From the NCBI GenBank assembly GCA_037447655.1, contig JBBHKE010002920.1, positions 1-64,000 of the forward strand: 64,000 nt of DNA. The letters are read 5' to 3'. Positions within the stretch are counted from its first letter, which is position 1, and each line of letters begins with the position of its first letter. The translations under genes and the position numbers were made by a program. The DNA is from Zygnema cylindricum (lineage: Eukaryota; Streptophyta; Zygnematophyceae; Zygnematales; Zygnemataceae). The notes under the pieces were generated by a model that worked only from the letters and a program-made list of their open reading frames with translations, had not been told where the DNA came from and made no database searches. Shown in pieces: positions 31,940 to 43,158 of this stretch.

Positions 31940-32832
31940 TGAAATTATGTGGTCTCCATTGACCCACAGAATGAGCAGCCTATGTAAAGCCTTGAGGATA
32001 ATATTTTCCCCTTCTACTTTCCCGCTGAATAGGCGCCACCCAGGCACACAAATATTCTAACCAATCTTACCCCTGTGAGGATAAGACTCCCTTGAGTCAA
32101 ACGCAAAAAGAATCACTGAATTTGCTCCCCTGAGCAGTAAGTTATGGCTGGTCAAAGATGACCTTTATAGTTACAAGCTCTCTTAGAGAGAGAGGTACCT
32201 AAATATTACTAAGTCTCGGTCTGCCTACTCACGACTACCTACTACTAAACCCTAGTCCAATAGGAACACTATATAGTACAAGATGGTACAATGGGCGATG
32301 GACTTATTGTACGACCATTGTACGACAAGGTCTACAAGGTGACACCTGTCAAATCGGAAGCCATGGTTCCTCCTCCCATCTTCTCCGGTATCAAATAATG
32401 TGGCGCCACATGGCACAACGTGACGCTATCTCCGTACGCCGCCAAAAGCTCACTTCGCGTGGCGGCCATAATGTCGACCGTCCGATCAAAACATGTTTTA
32501 CACGGTTCAGATTCGCGTACATGCAGGAATTGCTCCTTTTGGTTAGTCTGCTGTTAATTAGCTGTTGCGTTAATGTTTATGTATTTATGAAACCCGTCAC
32601 GTGTATCGTTTCGTAACGCCTTAATGGTTAAGGCGTTAGGCTATAGAGACTCTAGAGAGAGGTCGCAGGTTCAAATCTTGACTTTGGCATCATTTTAGTA
32701 AATTACCCTTTACTTCAAAAACTGCCACTTCCTACATATGGCGGCAGCCATGGCGCGCCTTTGATCCTCACTCTCTTTCTATAAACCAAAACTAAAATAG
32801 GGAAGTGAACTATTAATTACCTCTTTTCAACA
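31940..32832 (-). repeat. Element D 3' LTR
   Basis: 893 bp from TGTTGAAAAGAGG (32832) to ACATAATTTCA (31940). It contains the tRNA-like module at 32613-32690 (AACGCCTTAATGGTTAAGGC and CAGGTTCAAATC on the plus strand, antisense to D) and the GTAC/TATA region near 32270-32335. Confidence 0.92.
32613..32690 (+). other. tRNA-like module in element D LTR
   Basis: GCCTTAATGGTTAAGGCGTT is D-arm/A-box-like, and GGTTCAAATC about 35 nt further on is B-box/T-loop-like. A weak central stem is possible. No good acceptor stem is seen, so I do not call a tRNA gene. The same module is at about 37926-38003. Confidence 0.65.
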
Positions 32833-32845
32833 CTCCCCTTAATTC

Positions 32846-34985
32846 TTAGCCACTTTTCAATTTTAATCCACAGTTTTCTTTGCAATAAATCAACTTAGGG
32901 GAAGGCACTGCTTTTGTCATCATGTCTGCAATCATTTCTCTATCAATTTTATGAACCAGTTAAATAATTTTATTTTTCTACCTTCTCTCTGACAAAGCTT
33001 AGTCTAATATCCATATGCTTAGCTTTGAAGTGATGTTTCGGATTAGCTGCAATCGAGATAGCAGCTTGATTATCACAAAAAACATTTTGAGTTCTAGACT
33101 TCATGAACCCAAGTTCTTCAAGAAGAGATTTAACCCACATTAATTCTTTGGTGGCAGCACATGAAGCCATGTATTCAGCCTCCATAGTGGACTGAGCAAC
33201 TACTTTTTGTTGCTTGCTACTCCAACAACATGCACCGGATTCAATTTGCAACACATATCTAGTCGTACACCTCCTTAAAAGCACATCTCCATAACTGGCA
33301 TCACTCCAAGTGGTGATGTCAGTGTGCTCCCCTCCCAAATGCAAACAAAATTCCCTTGTCCCCACCAAATACCTCATCACCCTTTTGCCAGCCTCCCAGT
33401 CTCTCTTTCTTAGTTCATTTAGATTTCTAATAAGGACACCTAAAGCTGGAGCTATATCCGGACGGGTACAGTTTATAAAATAAATTAAACTGCCTACAAT
33501 CTGCCGATAAGGGATATTTTCCATAAATTTTCTTTCTATCTCGTCCATCTCATCATTAATGATGAATATTCCTCCCTCTTCACTCCCCTCACTCACTTTC
33601 TTCAAATCCATGGGAGTAGTACATCCGTTTGCTTTCTCCATTTGAAATTTTTCTAGCATATTACCGATTGCTTCTTTTTGAGTGAGTCTTATAATTCTAT
33701 TCCCTCTATCTCTCTCCATCTGAATTCCCAAAATGTACTTTGCTTCGCCAAGATCTTTCATATCAAAACTGCTTATAAGATCCCGTTTTAGTTTGTTAAT
33801 TTTATCTAATGACTTGCTTAAGACCAACAAATCATCCACATAAATAACAATAAATATCACTCCATTCTCATCCTGAAATAAGTATATAGAGTGATCTGAA
33901 CTAATTCTGATATACCCCAAACCGGTCAAAAATTCGTCGAGCTTTATATTCCACTGTCGCGGGGCTTGCTTAAGCCCATAGAGTGATTTTATTAGTTTGC
34001 AAACTTTGTTTTCTTCCCCACTTTCCACGAATCCTTCCGGTTGCCTCATGTAAATTTCTTCTTCTAACTCTCCATGCAAAAAGGCCGTTTTAAAATCCAT
34101 CTGGTGGATTTCCATATCCTCCGCTACGGCTATACTTAAAAGGATTATAATAGAAGAAAATCTGACTACAGGTGCAAAGGTTTCTTCGTAGTCTATCCCC
34201 TCTTTCTGAGTATAACCTTTTGCAACTAACCTAGCTTTGTACCTCTCAATGGTATTATCCGGGTTTAATTTAAGTTTAAACACCCACCTACATCCGATCG
34301 GTTTTCGGTCCGGTGGATAATCTACCAACTCCCATGTATTGGCTTCCATGATAGAGGCCATTTCTTCATTTATAGCTGTGATCCACCGGCTACTTTTTGG
34401 AGTGTTTATGGCCTCTAAGCATGTTTGAGGTTCATCTGGGTGAGACATCATTGTGAGTTGGTTATTTAGTTGTCTTTCTTGAAGATGTTTACTACTTCTT
34501 CCCCCTTCAAAATCGGACGCCGGTATGGAAGGCATCCTTGGGTTTGGTTTTGGGAGATTTTCAGCTCCCCTATCTTCCAATTCCGGTGTCTCATCAAGTT
34601 CCTCATCGGTTTCCACTTTTTATTGTGGCGTTGCCTCGGATGTTGTCCTTTCCTCTTTCTCCTTTGGTAGATCTGCAGATTTTTCTTTTTCTCCCTCTTC
34701 CTTCTCTTCATTTTCAAAGTCAAAGTCAAAATATTGATCCGTTTTAAATCTGATTTTGACTTCCTTATTATATTTGAATGGATCAATGGACTTCTCTTCA
34801 TTCATCACCACTATGTGTTTTACCAGAATTATATCTCTTTTTTTCAAGTCATACACTCGGTATTCTTTTGTGCTCTCATCATATCCTACAAGATATCCTG
34901 GCTTCCTTCTCCCCTCTAACTTCCATTTAGTCTTATCCGAATACAAACTATAGACTTGACTTCCGAACACTCTCAAACTAGACAA
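32846..34985 (-). pseudogene. Element D integrase C-terminus, RT and RNase H
   Basis: From 34985 (LRVFGSQVYSLYSD) the frame passes a TAA at about 34617, then is open to 32970. RT includes [49 protein letters not shown] and the catalytic IYVDDLLVLS. RNase H includes WSDASYGD, TMEAEYMAS, CDNQAA and HHFKAKHMDI. A frameshift near 32970 removes the last 40 or so codons. This RT-RNase H is the best preserved of lineage 2 and is the type found in the 3' half of C1. Confidence 0.92.
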
Positions 34986-35596
34986 ATCAGGCTTTCTTCA
35001 TGTCCACCTCTCATACGAAGTTTCCTCCTTATTTGCTGAAGTTATGACTCTTTTTTAAAGAAATTAGCATAGTTCATAGACTCCGCCCAAAATTGCAACC
35101 CTATCCTCTTATCAGTTAACATACTTCTGGACATATCTCCTAAAGTTCTATTCACTCTTTGTGCTACTCCAATTTGTTCCGGATTATAGGGAACAATTTT
35201 CTCATGATGAATTCCTTCTTCTTTAAGATATTCTTCAAATTCCCTTGAGGTGTATTCTATCCCATTATCACTTCTTATCTCTTTTATTGAGGTTTAATAT
35301 AGTTTTTCACTCCATCCTTTATACTCTTTGAAACATCTTAATACCTTTGACTTATGTCTGAGAAAGTATACCTTCGTGTATTTTGACCAATCATCTGTGA
35401 TGGTTAACATCCATCTCTTCCCCACATGTGAAGCATGCCTAACAGGTCCCCAAACATCAGTGTGAACTAGATCTAATACTTTCTCTCTCCTAAATGTTGT
35501 TGCCTTTGGAAATGGAAGTCTCTGAATCTTCCCTTGGGCACATCCACTACAATCATCAAAGGTCTCATCATCCTCAAAAGTAGTACCCTCCACTAT
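34986..35596 (-). pseudogene. Element D integrase core, broken
   Basis: 35294-35593 is open and carries CSGCAQGKIQRLPFP, HTDVWGPVRH and the TDDWSKY segment. The second aspartate and glutamate regions (near 35160-35290) are readable only in shifted frames. A TGA in the ERWT-RKP segment and a shift near 35040 add further damage. Confidence 0.8.
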
Positions 35597-37279
35597 TCAT
35601 TTTTTCTTCATTTTATTTAATCTAACTAGATGCACATGCCCCAACCTTTTATGCCAAAGCATCATCTCACTTCCACACGAGTAGAGAACACTCTCTTCAT
35701 TGCAAAGAACAATTTTGAACATTCCTTGACTGCCCTTCTCAGCTATGAAATAAACCTCAATATCAAAGCTTGTTGTGAAGATTCCTTTCCTAGTTCCTGT
35801 TTCAAACTCCTTTTCATCTAAGACAGCTATTGAGACTAGGTTCTTGCTAAGCTGTGGAATGTAAAGAACATCTGAGAGTGTTACAACTGAGGCCCTTCCA
35901 TCAACTAGAACCTTCAAGTCAACAGTTCCAACAAGACTTGTGGTTTCTACTCTACCATCTCCGTACTCTATCGCAACTGTTGGGATCTTTCTCAGTTTAG
36001 TGAACCACCGCTTATCTTTGCACATATGCATTGAAGCCCCTGAGTCTATGATCCACCCATCCTCGGGTGGATCCCTCTTACCTCCGAAAGCACACTTTTG
36101 TCTCCGTGGAATGTCGACATGCTTTTCAGTGTTTTTCCGATTAAGAAGAAGCTCCTCAAGCTCCTCTTTTGGTTTAGTTTTTCCTTCCACTTCCTCATCA
36201 TGAACTTGAGTCAAGAAAGCCTTTTTCTTTCCTCCATCCCTTGAGGTTCCTTGACCATCTTTCAGTCGAAGATCTGCAAGTTTGACACAATCTGCGATAT
36301 AGTGTCCTGGTTTTTTGCAGAAGTGACATAATCCTCCTCGAGAAGTTCCTCTCCCCTGTCTGTCAAATCTGCCACCTCCTTGTCCTCTTCCACCAAAGTT
36401 TCGATAGGGATCTTTCCTTCTCTCTTCATCACGCTTCCGCCAATCAGCTCCTGCAGAGAATGCTTGAACACTTGGACTCCCTCTCCTAAGCTCTATGGTG
36501 CTTTCTTTCACTAAAATCATTCCCACAGTGTCATCCCAATTCCAATTGCTATCTCCTATGTCCTGCAATCGGTTAATGATATTTTCATACTCTTCAGGTA
36601 GTTTCATCATTAATGTGTTCACTCTTTGTCTCTCGGACCATGAGTTACCTGCACTCTCTAACTCTCCAAAAAATGCTCCTAAATCATTGCAATAATTATT
36701 CATACTTGTTCCTTTATAATTATAAGCTGCAATCTTATTTTCGGCCAACTGTTGTTGCTGCAATGATCCACTCTTATATTTGTTAACTAGTGATATCCAA
36801 ATCTGAGATGAACATTTGACATGCATAAGGGGAATGGCAATGCCCTTTGCTACACTTTTAAGAATTAAGAGCTTAGAAACCTTGTCTTTGTAGTTCCACT
36901 TTTCATACTCTGATCTTTCGGTCTGAACCCTTGTTGCCGTTTTTGGTGGTGTTGCTGCCTGTATCGCCTTCGGCAAAGGTGTCACTTGAGTTGCAACTCC
37001 TCCCTTTTCTCCTTCCATGACAATCTCCTCTCTTTCCTCATCTTCATCCTCGGTGATGGTGGCAGCTGTTCTACCAACTGTAGAGGCGGAGGTGCCAGAA
37101 AAACATGTCCCTCCAAACCCATGTGGAGGTGGGCATCGAATTTGTCCAGACACTATGCCCCATAGATGCTTCTCAAATAGTTTTCCCTCCTTCGTCATTT
37201 CCGAATAAAGAAAATCTGATCCATCAAATTTGGACACCCTAGAGGGTGGGCCCATAACCTGAAATTTTGTGGTCTCCAT
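35597..37279 (-). pseudogene. Element D gag and protease
   Basis: 560-codon open frame starting at the ATG at 37279, which is 20 nt inside the 5' LTR (METTKFQVMGPPSRVSKFDG). Gag has a zinc knuckle CHFCKKPGHYIADC. Protease has IDSGASMHMC. The integrase zinc finger begins (WHKRLGHVH) and the frame ends in a lysine run at a TGA. The gag is intact in this copy, so a Gag-protease product is possible even though the polyprotein is broken. Confidence 0.9.
37245..37259 (-). other. Element D primer binding site
   Basis: Minus strand GGTTATGGGCCCACC immediately after the LTR end TTTCA, the same 15 nt as in C1. It is embedded in gag codons. Confidence 0.85.
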
Positions 37280-38147
37280 TGACCCACAGAATGCCTATGT
37301 AAAGCCTCTAAGATAATATTTGCCCCTTCTACTTTCCCGCTGAATAAGCACCACCCAGGAACACAAATATTCTAACCAATCTCACCCCCCTGAGGACAAG
37401 ACTCCCCTAAGTCAAACGCAAAAAGAATCACTGAATTTGCTCACCCGAGCATTAAGTTATGGCTGGTCAAAGATGACCTTTATAGTTACAAGCTCTCTTA
37501 GAGAGAGAGGTACCTAAATATTACTAAGTCTCGGTCTGCCTACTCACGACTACCTACTACTAAACCCTAGTCCAATAGGAACACTATATAGTACAAGAAG
37601 GTACAATGGGCGATGTACTTATTGTACGACAATTGTACGACAAGGTCTACAAGGTGACACCTGTCAAATCGGAAGCCATGGTTCCTCCTCCCATCTTCTC
37701 CGGTATCAAATAATGTGGCGCCACATGGCACAACGTGACGCTATCTCCGTATGCCGCCTAAAGCTCACTTCGCGTGGCGGCTATAATGTCGACCGTCCGA
37801 TCAAAACATATTTTACACGGTTCAGATTCGCGTACATGTAGGAATTGCTCCTTTTGGTTAGTCTGCTGTTAATTAGTTGTTGCGTTAATGTTTATGTATT
37901 TATGAAACCCGTCACGTGTATCGTTTCGTAACGCCTTAATGGTTAAGGCATTAGGCTGTAGAGACTCTAGAGAGAGGTCGCAGGTTCAAATCTAGACTTA
38001 GGCATCATTTTAGTAAAATACCCTTTACTTCAAAAACTGCCACTTTCTAAATATAGCGGCAGCCATGGCGCGCCTTTGATCTTTACTCTCTTTCTATAAA
38101 CCAAAACTAAAATAGGGAAGTGAACTTTTAATTACCTCATTTCAACA
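37260..38147 (-). repeat. Element D 5' LTR
   Basis: 888 bp, pair of 31940-32832. On the minus strand it carries the GTAC cluster and TATATAG (about 37576-37645) and hairpins TGCTC-GGGT-GAGCA (near 37438) and GACTT-AGGG-GAGTC (near 37400). It is directly followed by GAATA. Confidence 0.92.
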
Positions 38148-38190
38148 GAATACAATGGTTGGCACGATACTTGTGCAAGAGAACACGATT

Positions 38191-39180
38191 TGCAATTTTG
38201 TGTCATCCATTGGACTACATAATTTAGGAAGCCTCTAGATAGTTTTTAACTAACCCACTTTCAATGGCAACCACTGCTACCCAAGCAGGCAAGCAAACAA
38301 TCTGACAGCTTCATTGTGCAGCTTGGACTCACCTGAGTATGTAGGAAAAAGAATCTCTGAAAACGCCCAACCAAGCGATAAGTTATGAGGCAGTAAAAAT
38401 GCCAATTTGTAAAAACTCTCAAAGAGAGAGGTGACTGCCAACCAAATTTTCCTTAGTCCTAGTTCCCTCTCACAACTCCTTTCTATTGACTGTACGAACC
38501 AATTATATCATTGTACCGTACTCGGAAGTACTACTGCCGATGTACTTTTTGTACGCCTTCTTTACGACAAGGCCATTAAGTGGACGCATGTCCATTTTTC
38601 ACTCGCGCGTACGTCCCTCGTTTTTCCCACGACCAACCATTTTCTCTCCACTTGGCGCCAGGTCATGCCATGTCACAAAACGCCAAAGTGACCTTTCCGA
38701 GATGTCAGCTATGATGTGCGCCATTGGATGAAAAACGACATTTAATTTTGAGTGTCGAAACAAATGTTCTATTCATTTGTTTTGTGCGGTATTATGTTCG
38801 CACTGTATATAACTATTTCTTTGTCTTTTCATTTGTATTACCGTTAATCGGTTTACAGATTGTAACATAGTTTAAATACAAATCATACCCTATATACTTC
38901 TACGACAGACCAGTTAGAGTTGACGGGTACGCCTCCATCTGTCGGTTAGGGGTTGAAGTCCTGCAGGACTGAACCTTTTGTTGAGTGTGACATATGTCAC
39001 TCTTTAGTCCTGCTTATTAGGTTGAGGCAACCATGGCTATCCATCTCTTTCTCTCTCTCTCTCGCCTTCAGTGACTACAACGAGTATGGGGGATAGAGAG
39101 GAAAGGTGAGATCAAGCTGCCTACTTTTTCTTTTTATTCTAGACGAAGAAAATACCCTCTAAATCTAATGATTTTCCACA
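38191..39180 (-). repeat. Solo LTR in element F gag
   Basis: 990 bp on the minus strand, TGTGGAAAATC (39180) to AAAATTGCA (38191), with a perfect CGATT duplication at 38186-38190 and 39181-39185. It has GTACs near 38515-38555, a weak tRNA-like module (38905-38980) and the stem-loop with TTCAGTGACTACAACGAG. It is a textbook solo LTR left by recombination between the two LTRs of an inserted element. Confidence 0.92.
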
Positions 39181-40917
39181 CGATTGACATCAGGAGAGGA
39201 GGAAAGAGCGTTCAAGCTTTAGCCGCTGATGGGGACAGGTGGAGACATGTCCCGAAAAAGCCATACAAAGGAGAAGAGCTCAGGTTGGAGGACCGAGGTC
39301 CCCAAAGAGCTTTTGTCATTTTTGCAATAAGTCGGGCCACTTTATCCTGTATTGTGTCAAGCTGTCGGAGCTAAAGCTCCAAGAGAACCGTGGAGGGGGT
39401 TCTTTCGATGGGAAAAAAAATGCCTTTTTGGTCACAAAAGTGATAGGAGAAACCAAGGACGAGTCCTCTAAGGAGGATGTGGAGCTTCTTCTTGATGAGA
39501 GTATGGAGGAGAAGGCGATCTCTCGGAGACAGAAGTGTGTCTTTAGAGGAATTCGGGAAGCTCCATAAGAAGGATGGATCATCGACTCAAGTGCATCCAT
39601 GCATATGTGTCGTGACAATGACCTCTTCACTAAGCTGAGGAAAATCCCTACTGTAGAAAAAGAGTATGGGGATGGGAGAGTGGTTTCTACAGATCTAGTG
39701 GGATCAGTTGATTTGAAAGTCTTTGTCGAGGGTTAAACTTCTATACTCACTTTCTCAGATGTGCTCTATATTCCTCAGGTGAGTTATAATCTTGTCTCTA
39801 CATCTGCGTTAGATGACAAAGAGTTTGATACCTTCACTAAAAAGGGAGTCTTTACAGCTAAGTAAAGGGATGAAGTTTACTTTTCTTCACATAAGGGTAG
39901 CTAAGGAATGTTTAGGCTTAACCTACGCAATGAAAAGAAAAATGCTTATTCTGTTGGTGTCCCAAACTTGATGATTTGGCAAAAGCGGTTGGGGCATGTG
40001 CACTTTGGTAGGTTGAGGGAAATGAAGAAGCTTGGTGTAGCAGAAGGCATTAAGTTTAGTGATTATGAAATGGTGGAAGATTGCACTGGTTGTGCCCAAG
40101 GTAACGCTCACAAACTATCTTTCCCTAAAGCCGCCACATATACAGGGGAAAAGGTACTAGATTTAATCCACACAGATATATGGGGACCAGCAAGGGTAAC
40201 CTCAGTTGGAGGGAAAAGGTATATGTTGAAAATTACTGATGACTAGAGTTTACTTTCTAAAAACAAATTGTGAAACACCAACTTACTTCAAATAATAAAA
40301 AGCCTTGAGTGAGAAGCTGCATGGAACCCCAATTAAGAGAATAACGAGTGATAATGAGGAAAAATATACCACTAGCCAGTTTGAGGAATACTTGAGAGAT
40401 GAGGGAGTTCAGCACCAGAAAACAGTACCACATAATTCGGAACAAAATGGGGTAGATGAGTGGTTAAACCGAACACTAGGAGATAGTGTAAGCAGTATGT
40501 TGGCTAACAAGAAAATAGGAAAGAGATTTTGGGCAGAAGCCATTTTTATGCAACTAGATTAAAAATGGAATCCTTACCTCAGCAGTCAAAGGTATGAAGC
40601 CTTATAAGAGATGGGTTGGAATGAATCCAAATATCTCTCACCTTAAAGTATTCGGTAGCCAAGTTTACAGTCTAGATACGGATAAGAAAAATTGGACAAT
40701 TGATGCTAAGGGAAAACTTGGATATTTTGTGGGATATGATGAGGATTTCAAAGGATATATAGTCTATGACTTAGCAAAGCAAGATATCATTATGGTCAAA
40801 CACCTAGTTGTCATGGATGAAAGAAAGTCAATTGACCCCTTCAAATATACCAAGAAGAAAAGAATCAAGTTTGAGTCCGAAAGTGAGGAGAACTCTATTT
40901 TCCCGAAAAAGACATGA
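39181..40917 (+). pseudogene. Element F gag C-terminus, protease and integrase
   Basis: Resumes with IRRGGKSVQALAADGD, then a zinc knuckle CHFCNKSGHFILYC. Protease reads IDSSAS: the active-site glycine of DSG is serine. Integrase shows HVHFGRLREMKKLG, CTGCAQGNAHKL, HTDIWGPARV and a modified block EQNGVDEWLNRT. The second catalytic segment reads TSDNEEKY instead of SDNGGEY. Many stops and frame changes occur, including in the DDW region near 40244. Confidence 0.85.
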
Positions 40918-41033
40918 GTGAGAAAGTGATTGCAGATTTAGGGGAGATCTAAGATATATCAGAGTTACCAGATATCTCACATATTCCTATGGACTTCGAG
41001 ATGACAGAAAGGAAGGAACCTTAATCATCTTCC

Positions 41034-42771
41034 ATGGAAACGGGAGGGAATGAGACAGTAAGGAGAAACCCAAGACTTCCCTCTATTCCAGCGTCCAAGT
41101 TTTCAAGGGGGAGAAGAAGCAGCAAAAGGATACAAGAGAAACAGGTTGCTCAAAAGGTAACTAAGTTCTCTCATCTTGATGAGCCTCAAGCATACTCGGA
41201 GGTAGTAAATAGCCTAGAAAAAGACATATGGATTAGAGCCATAAATGTTGAGATGGCTTTGATCATGGAAGCAAATACTTGGGAGCTAACGGATTGTCCT
41301 CCAGACAGAAAACCAATTGGTTGTAAATGGGTATTTAAACTAACACTGAACCCAGATAATACCACTGAAAGATATAAGGCTTTTATGGTAGCAAAGGGGT
41401 TCACCCAAAAGGAGGGGATTGAGTATGAGGAGACATTTGCTCCAATTGTTCTTTTCCGGTTAGTAAGGATTCTCCTCTGTCAAGTAGTAGCTGAAGACAT
41501 GGAAATCCATCAGATGGATATTAAGACCGCCTTCCTCAATGGTGAGTTAGAGGACAAAATCTGCATGCGGCAACCAGAGGGGTTTGTGGAGGATGGGGAA
41601 GAGAACAAAGTCTGCAGACTCATAAAGTCTTTATATGGACTTAAGCAGGCTCCTCGATATTCAAATAAGAAACTAGATGAGTTTCTCACTGGTCTGGGAT
41701 ATATCCAGATCAGCTCAAAACATTCTATCTATATGTTTGAAGATGAGGATAGTGCGATCTTTATTACAATTTATGTGGATGATTTGATGGTGTTATGTAA
41801 GTCTTTGGATAAGATCAATAGGTTAAAGAAAGATCTTAGAAGCAGATTTGACATGAAAGATTTAGGGGAGGAAAGATATATTTTGGGATTTCAAATGGAA
41901 AGAGATAGCAAGAAAAGGATCATTAGACTCACTCAGAAAGAAGCAATAAGTAATATGCTTGACAAATTCCAGATGGAGAAAGCAAACAGTTGTACCACTC
42001 CTATGGATTTGAAGAATAAGTGATGGGAGTGTAGAAGGAGGAGTGACAATCTTAGATGATCAGATGAGTCCAGAAGAGAGAGAATTTATGAAGTTTACTC
42101 TTTATAGACAGGTCGTAGGAAGTTTGATCTACTTTATGAACTGTAAAAGGCCGGACATAGCGGCAGCAGCACGAGTCCTCAACAGGAGTTTTAATGATCC
42201 TAGGAAGAGAGATTGGGAGGCATCCAAGAGATTCATGAGATATATATTAGGAACTAGAGAGTTATGGTTGCATTTGGGAGGGGAGCACAATGATATCTCT
42301 ACTTGGAGTGATTCAAGTTATTGGGATCCACCTATGAGAAGAAGCACTTCTAGGTATGTGTTGTATGTGGGGGAAGGTACTTGTTGTTGGAACAACAAGC
42401 AACAAAAGGTGGTTGCTCAATATACTATGGAGAATGAGTACATGGCCTTTTGTTTTGCTGTGAAAGAATTAATGTGGGTCAAATCATTGCGGCAAGAACT
42501 GGGGTATATGAAAGAGGGAGTGCATGAAGTTTTTTGTGATAATCAAGCTGCATTTGAAATCGCAACCAATCCAAAACATCATTTCAAAGCTAAACATATG
42601 GACATAGGATTGAGCTTCATAAGAGAAAAAGTTGAAAATAAAATTTTGAATCTTGTGTATAGATCTGATGAAGAAATGGTGGCTGACATGATGACCAAAC
42701 CTGTGCCCTCTCCTAAGTTAAAATGTTGCAGAGAAAAATGTGGACTAAAAGAAAAACTAAAATTAGACTAG
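41034..42771 (+). pseudogene. Element F RT and RNase H
   Basis: 41034-42023 covers RT with CKWVFKLTLNPDNTTERY, HQMDIKTAFLNGELED, SLYGLKQAPR and the catalytic IYVDDLMVLC. A frameshift at about 42020 leads into 42043-42771 with the RNase H block (WSDSSYWD, TMENEYMAF, CDNQAA, HHFKAKHMDI, MMTKPVPSPKL). The glutamate in EAEY is shifted to ENEY. It ends close to the purine tract AAATAAGGGAAG. Confidence 0.88.
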
Positions 42772-42784
42772 AAAATAAGGGAAG

Positions 42785-43158
42785 TGTTGAAAATAACTAA
42801 AAATATTTAGTATAAGTATTTTCTAGGTCTAAATAGATGAATAGAAAAGATAGCGAAAGCAGTCAGCCTCCACCTCTCTCTCTATCCCCCATACTTGTTG
42901 TAGTCACTGAAAGAGAGAGAGAGATTAGTGGATCCATGGTTGCCTTAGCTCTACCTGTGCAATACAAGATTGACCTAAGTCACTCTCAACAAAAAGTTGA
43001 GACTGGTAGGACTCGAACCTTCGAACGGTAGAACATAGCGTAGCAGTTCGCTCTAACCAGTCTGTCGTAGAAGTTTGCTAGGGTATATAAGGTTTGATAA
43101 ATATTTAAACAGTATTATGGTAGCTATTTTGATTAAAGGAAATACAAATATAGATACA
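42785..43158 (+). repeat. Element F 3' LTR, first part
   Basis: Starts TGTTGAAAATAAC and matches 30255-30628. It contains the clearest tRNA-like module of the window (minus strand, about 42995-43070). Confidence 0.85.
42995..43070 (-). other. tRNA-like module with perfect B box
   Basis: Minus strand CTGGTTAGAGCGAA (43047-43060) resembles an A box and GGTTCGAGTCC (43009-43019) is a perfect B-box consensus, 37 nt apart. GAAC and GTTC could form part of an anticodon stem. It is antisense to F. Confidence 0.7.

Larger units (their letters stand above)
31940..38147 (-). mobile_element. Copia element D, full length, nested in F
   Basis: 6208 bp on the minus strand with LTRs of 893 and 888 bp and a perfect GAATA duplication at 31935-31939 and 38148-38152. 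Joining the flanks restores a continuous element F gag context. It carries a full gag-protease-integrase-RT-RNase H set with several stops and frameshifts. LTR divergence by eye is clearly greater than in A or B. Confidence 0.95.

Noticed and set aside
42995-43070. Functional tRNA genes at the tRNA-like modules
   Set aside because: A and B boxes are present but the acceptor stem and a clean anticodon stem are not, and spacing varies between copies. I keep them as tRNA-like modules only.
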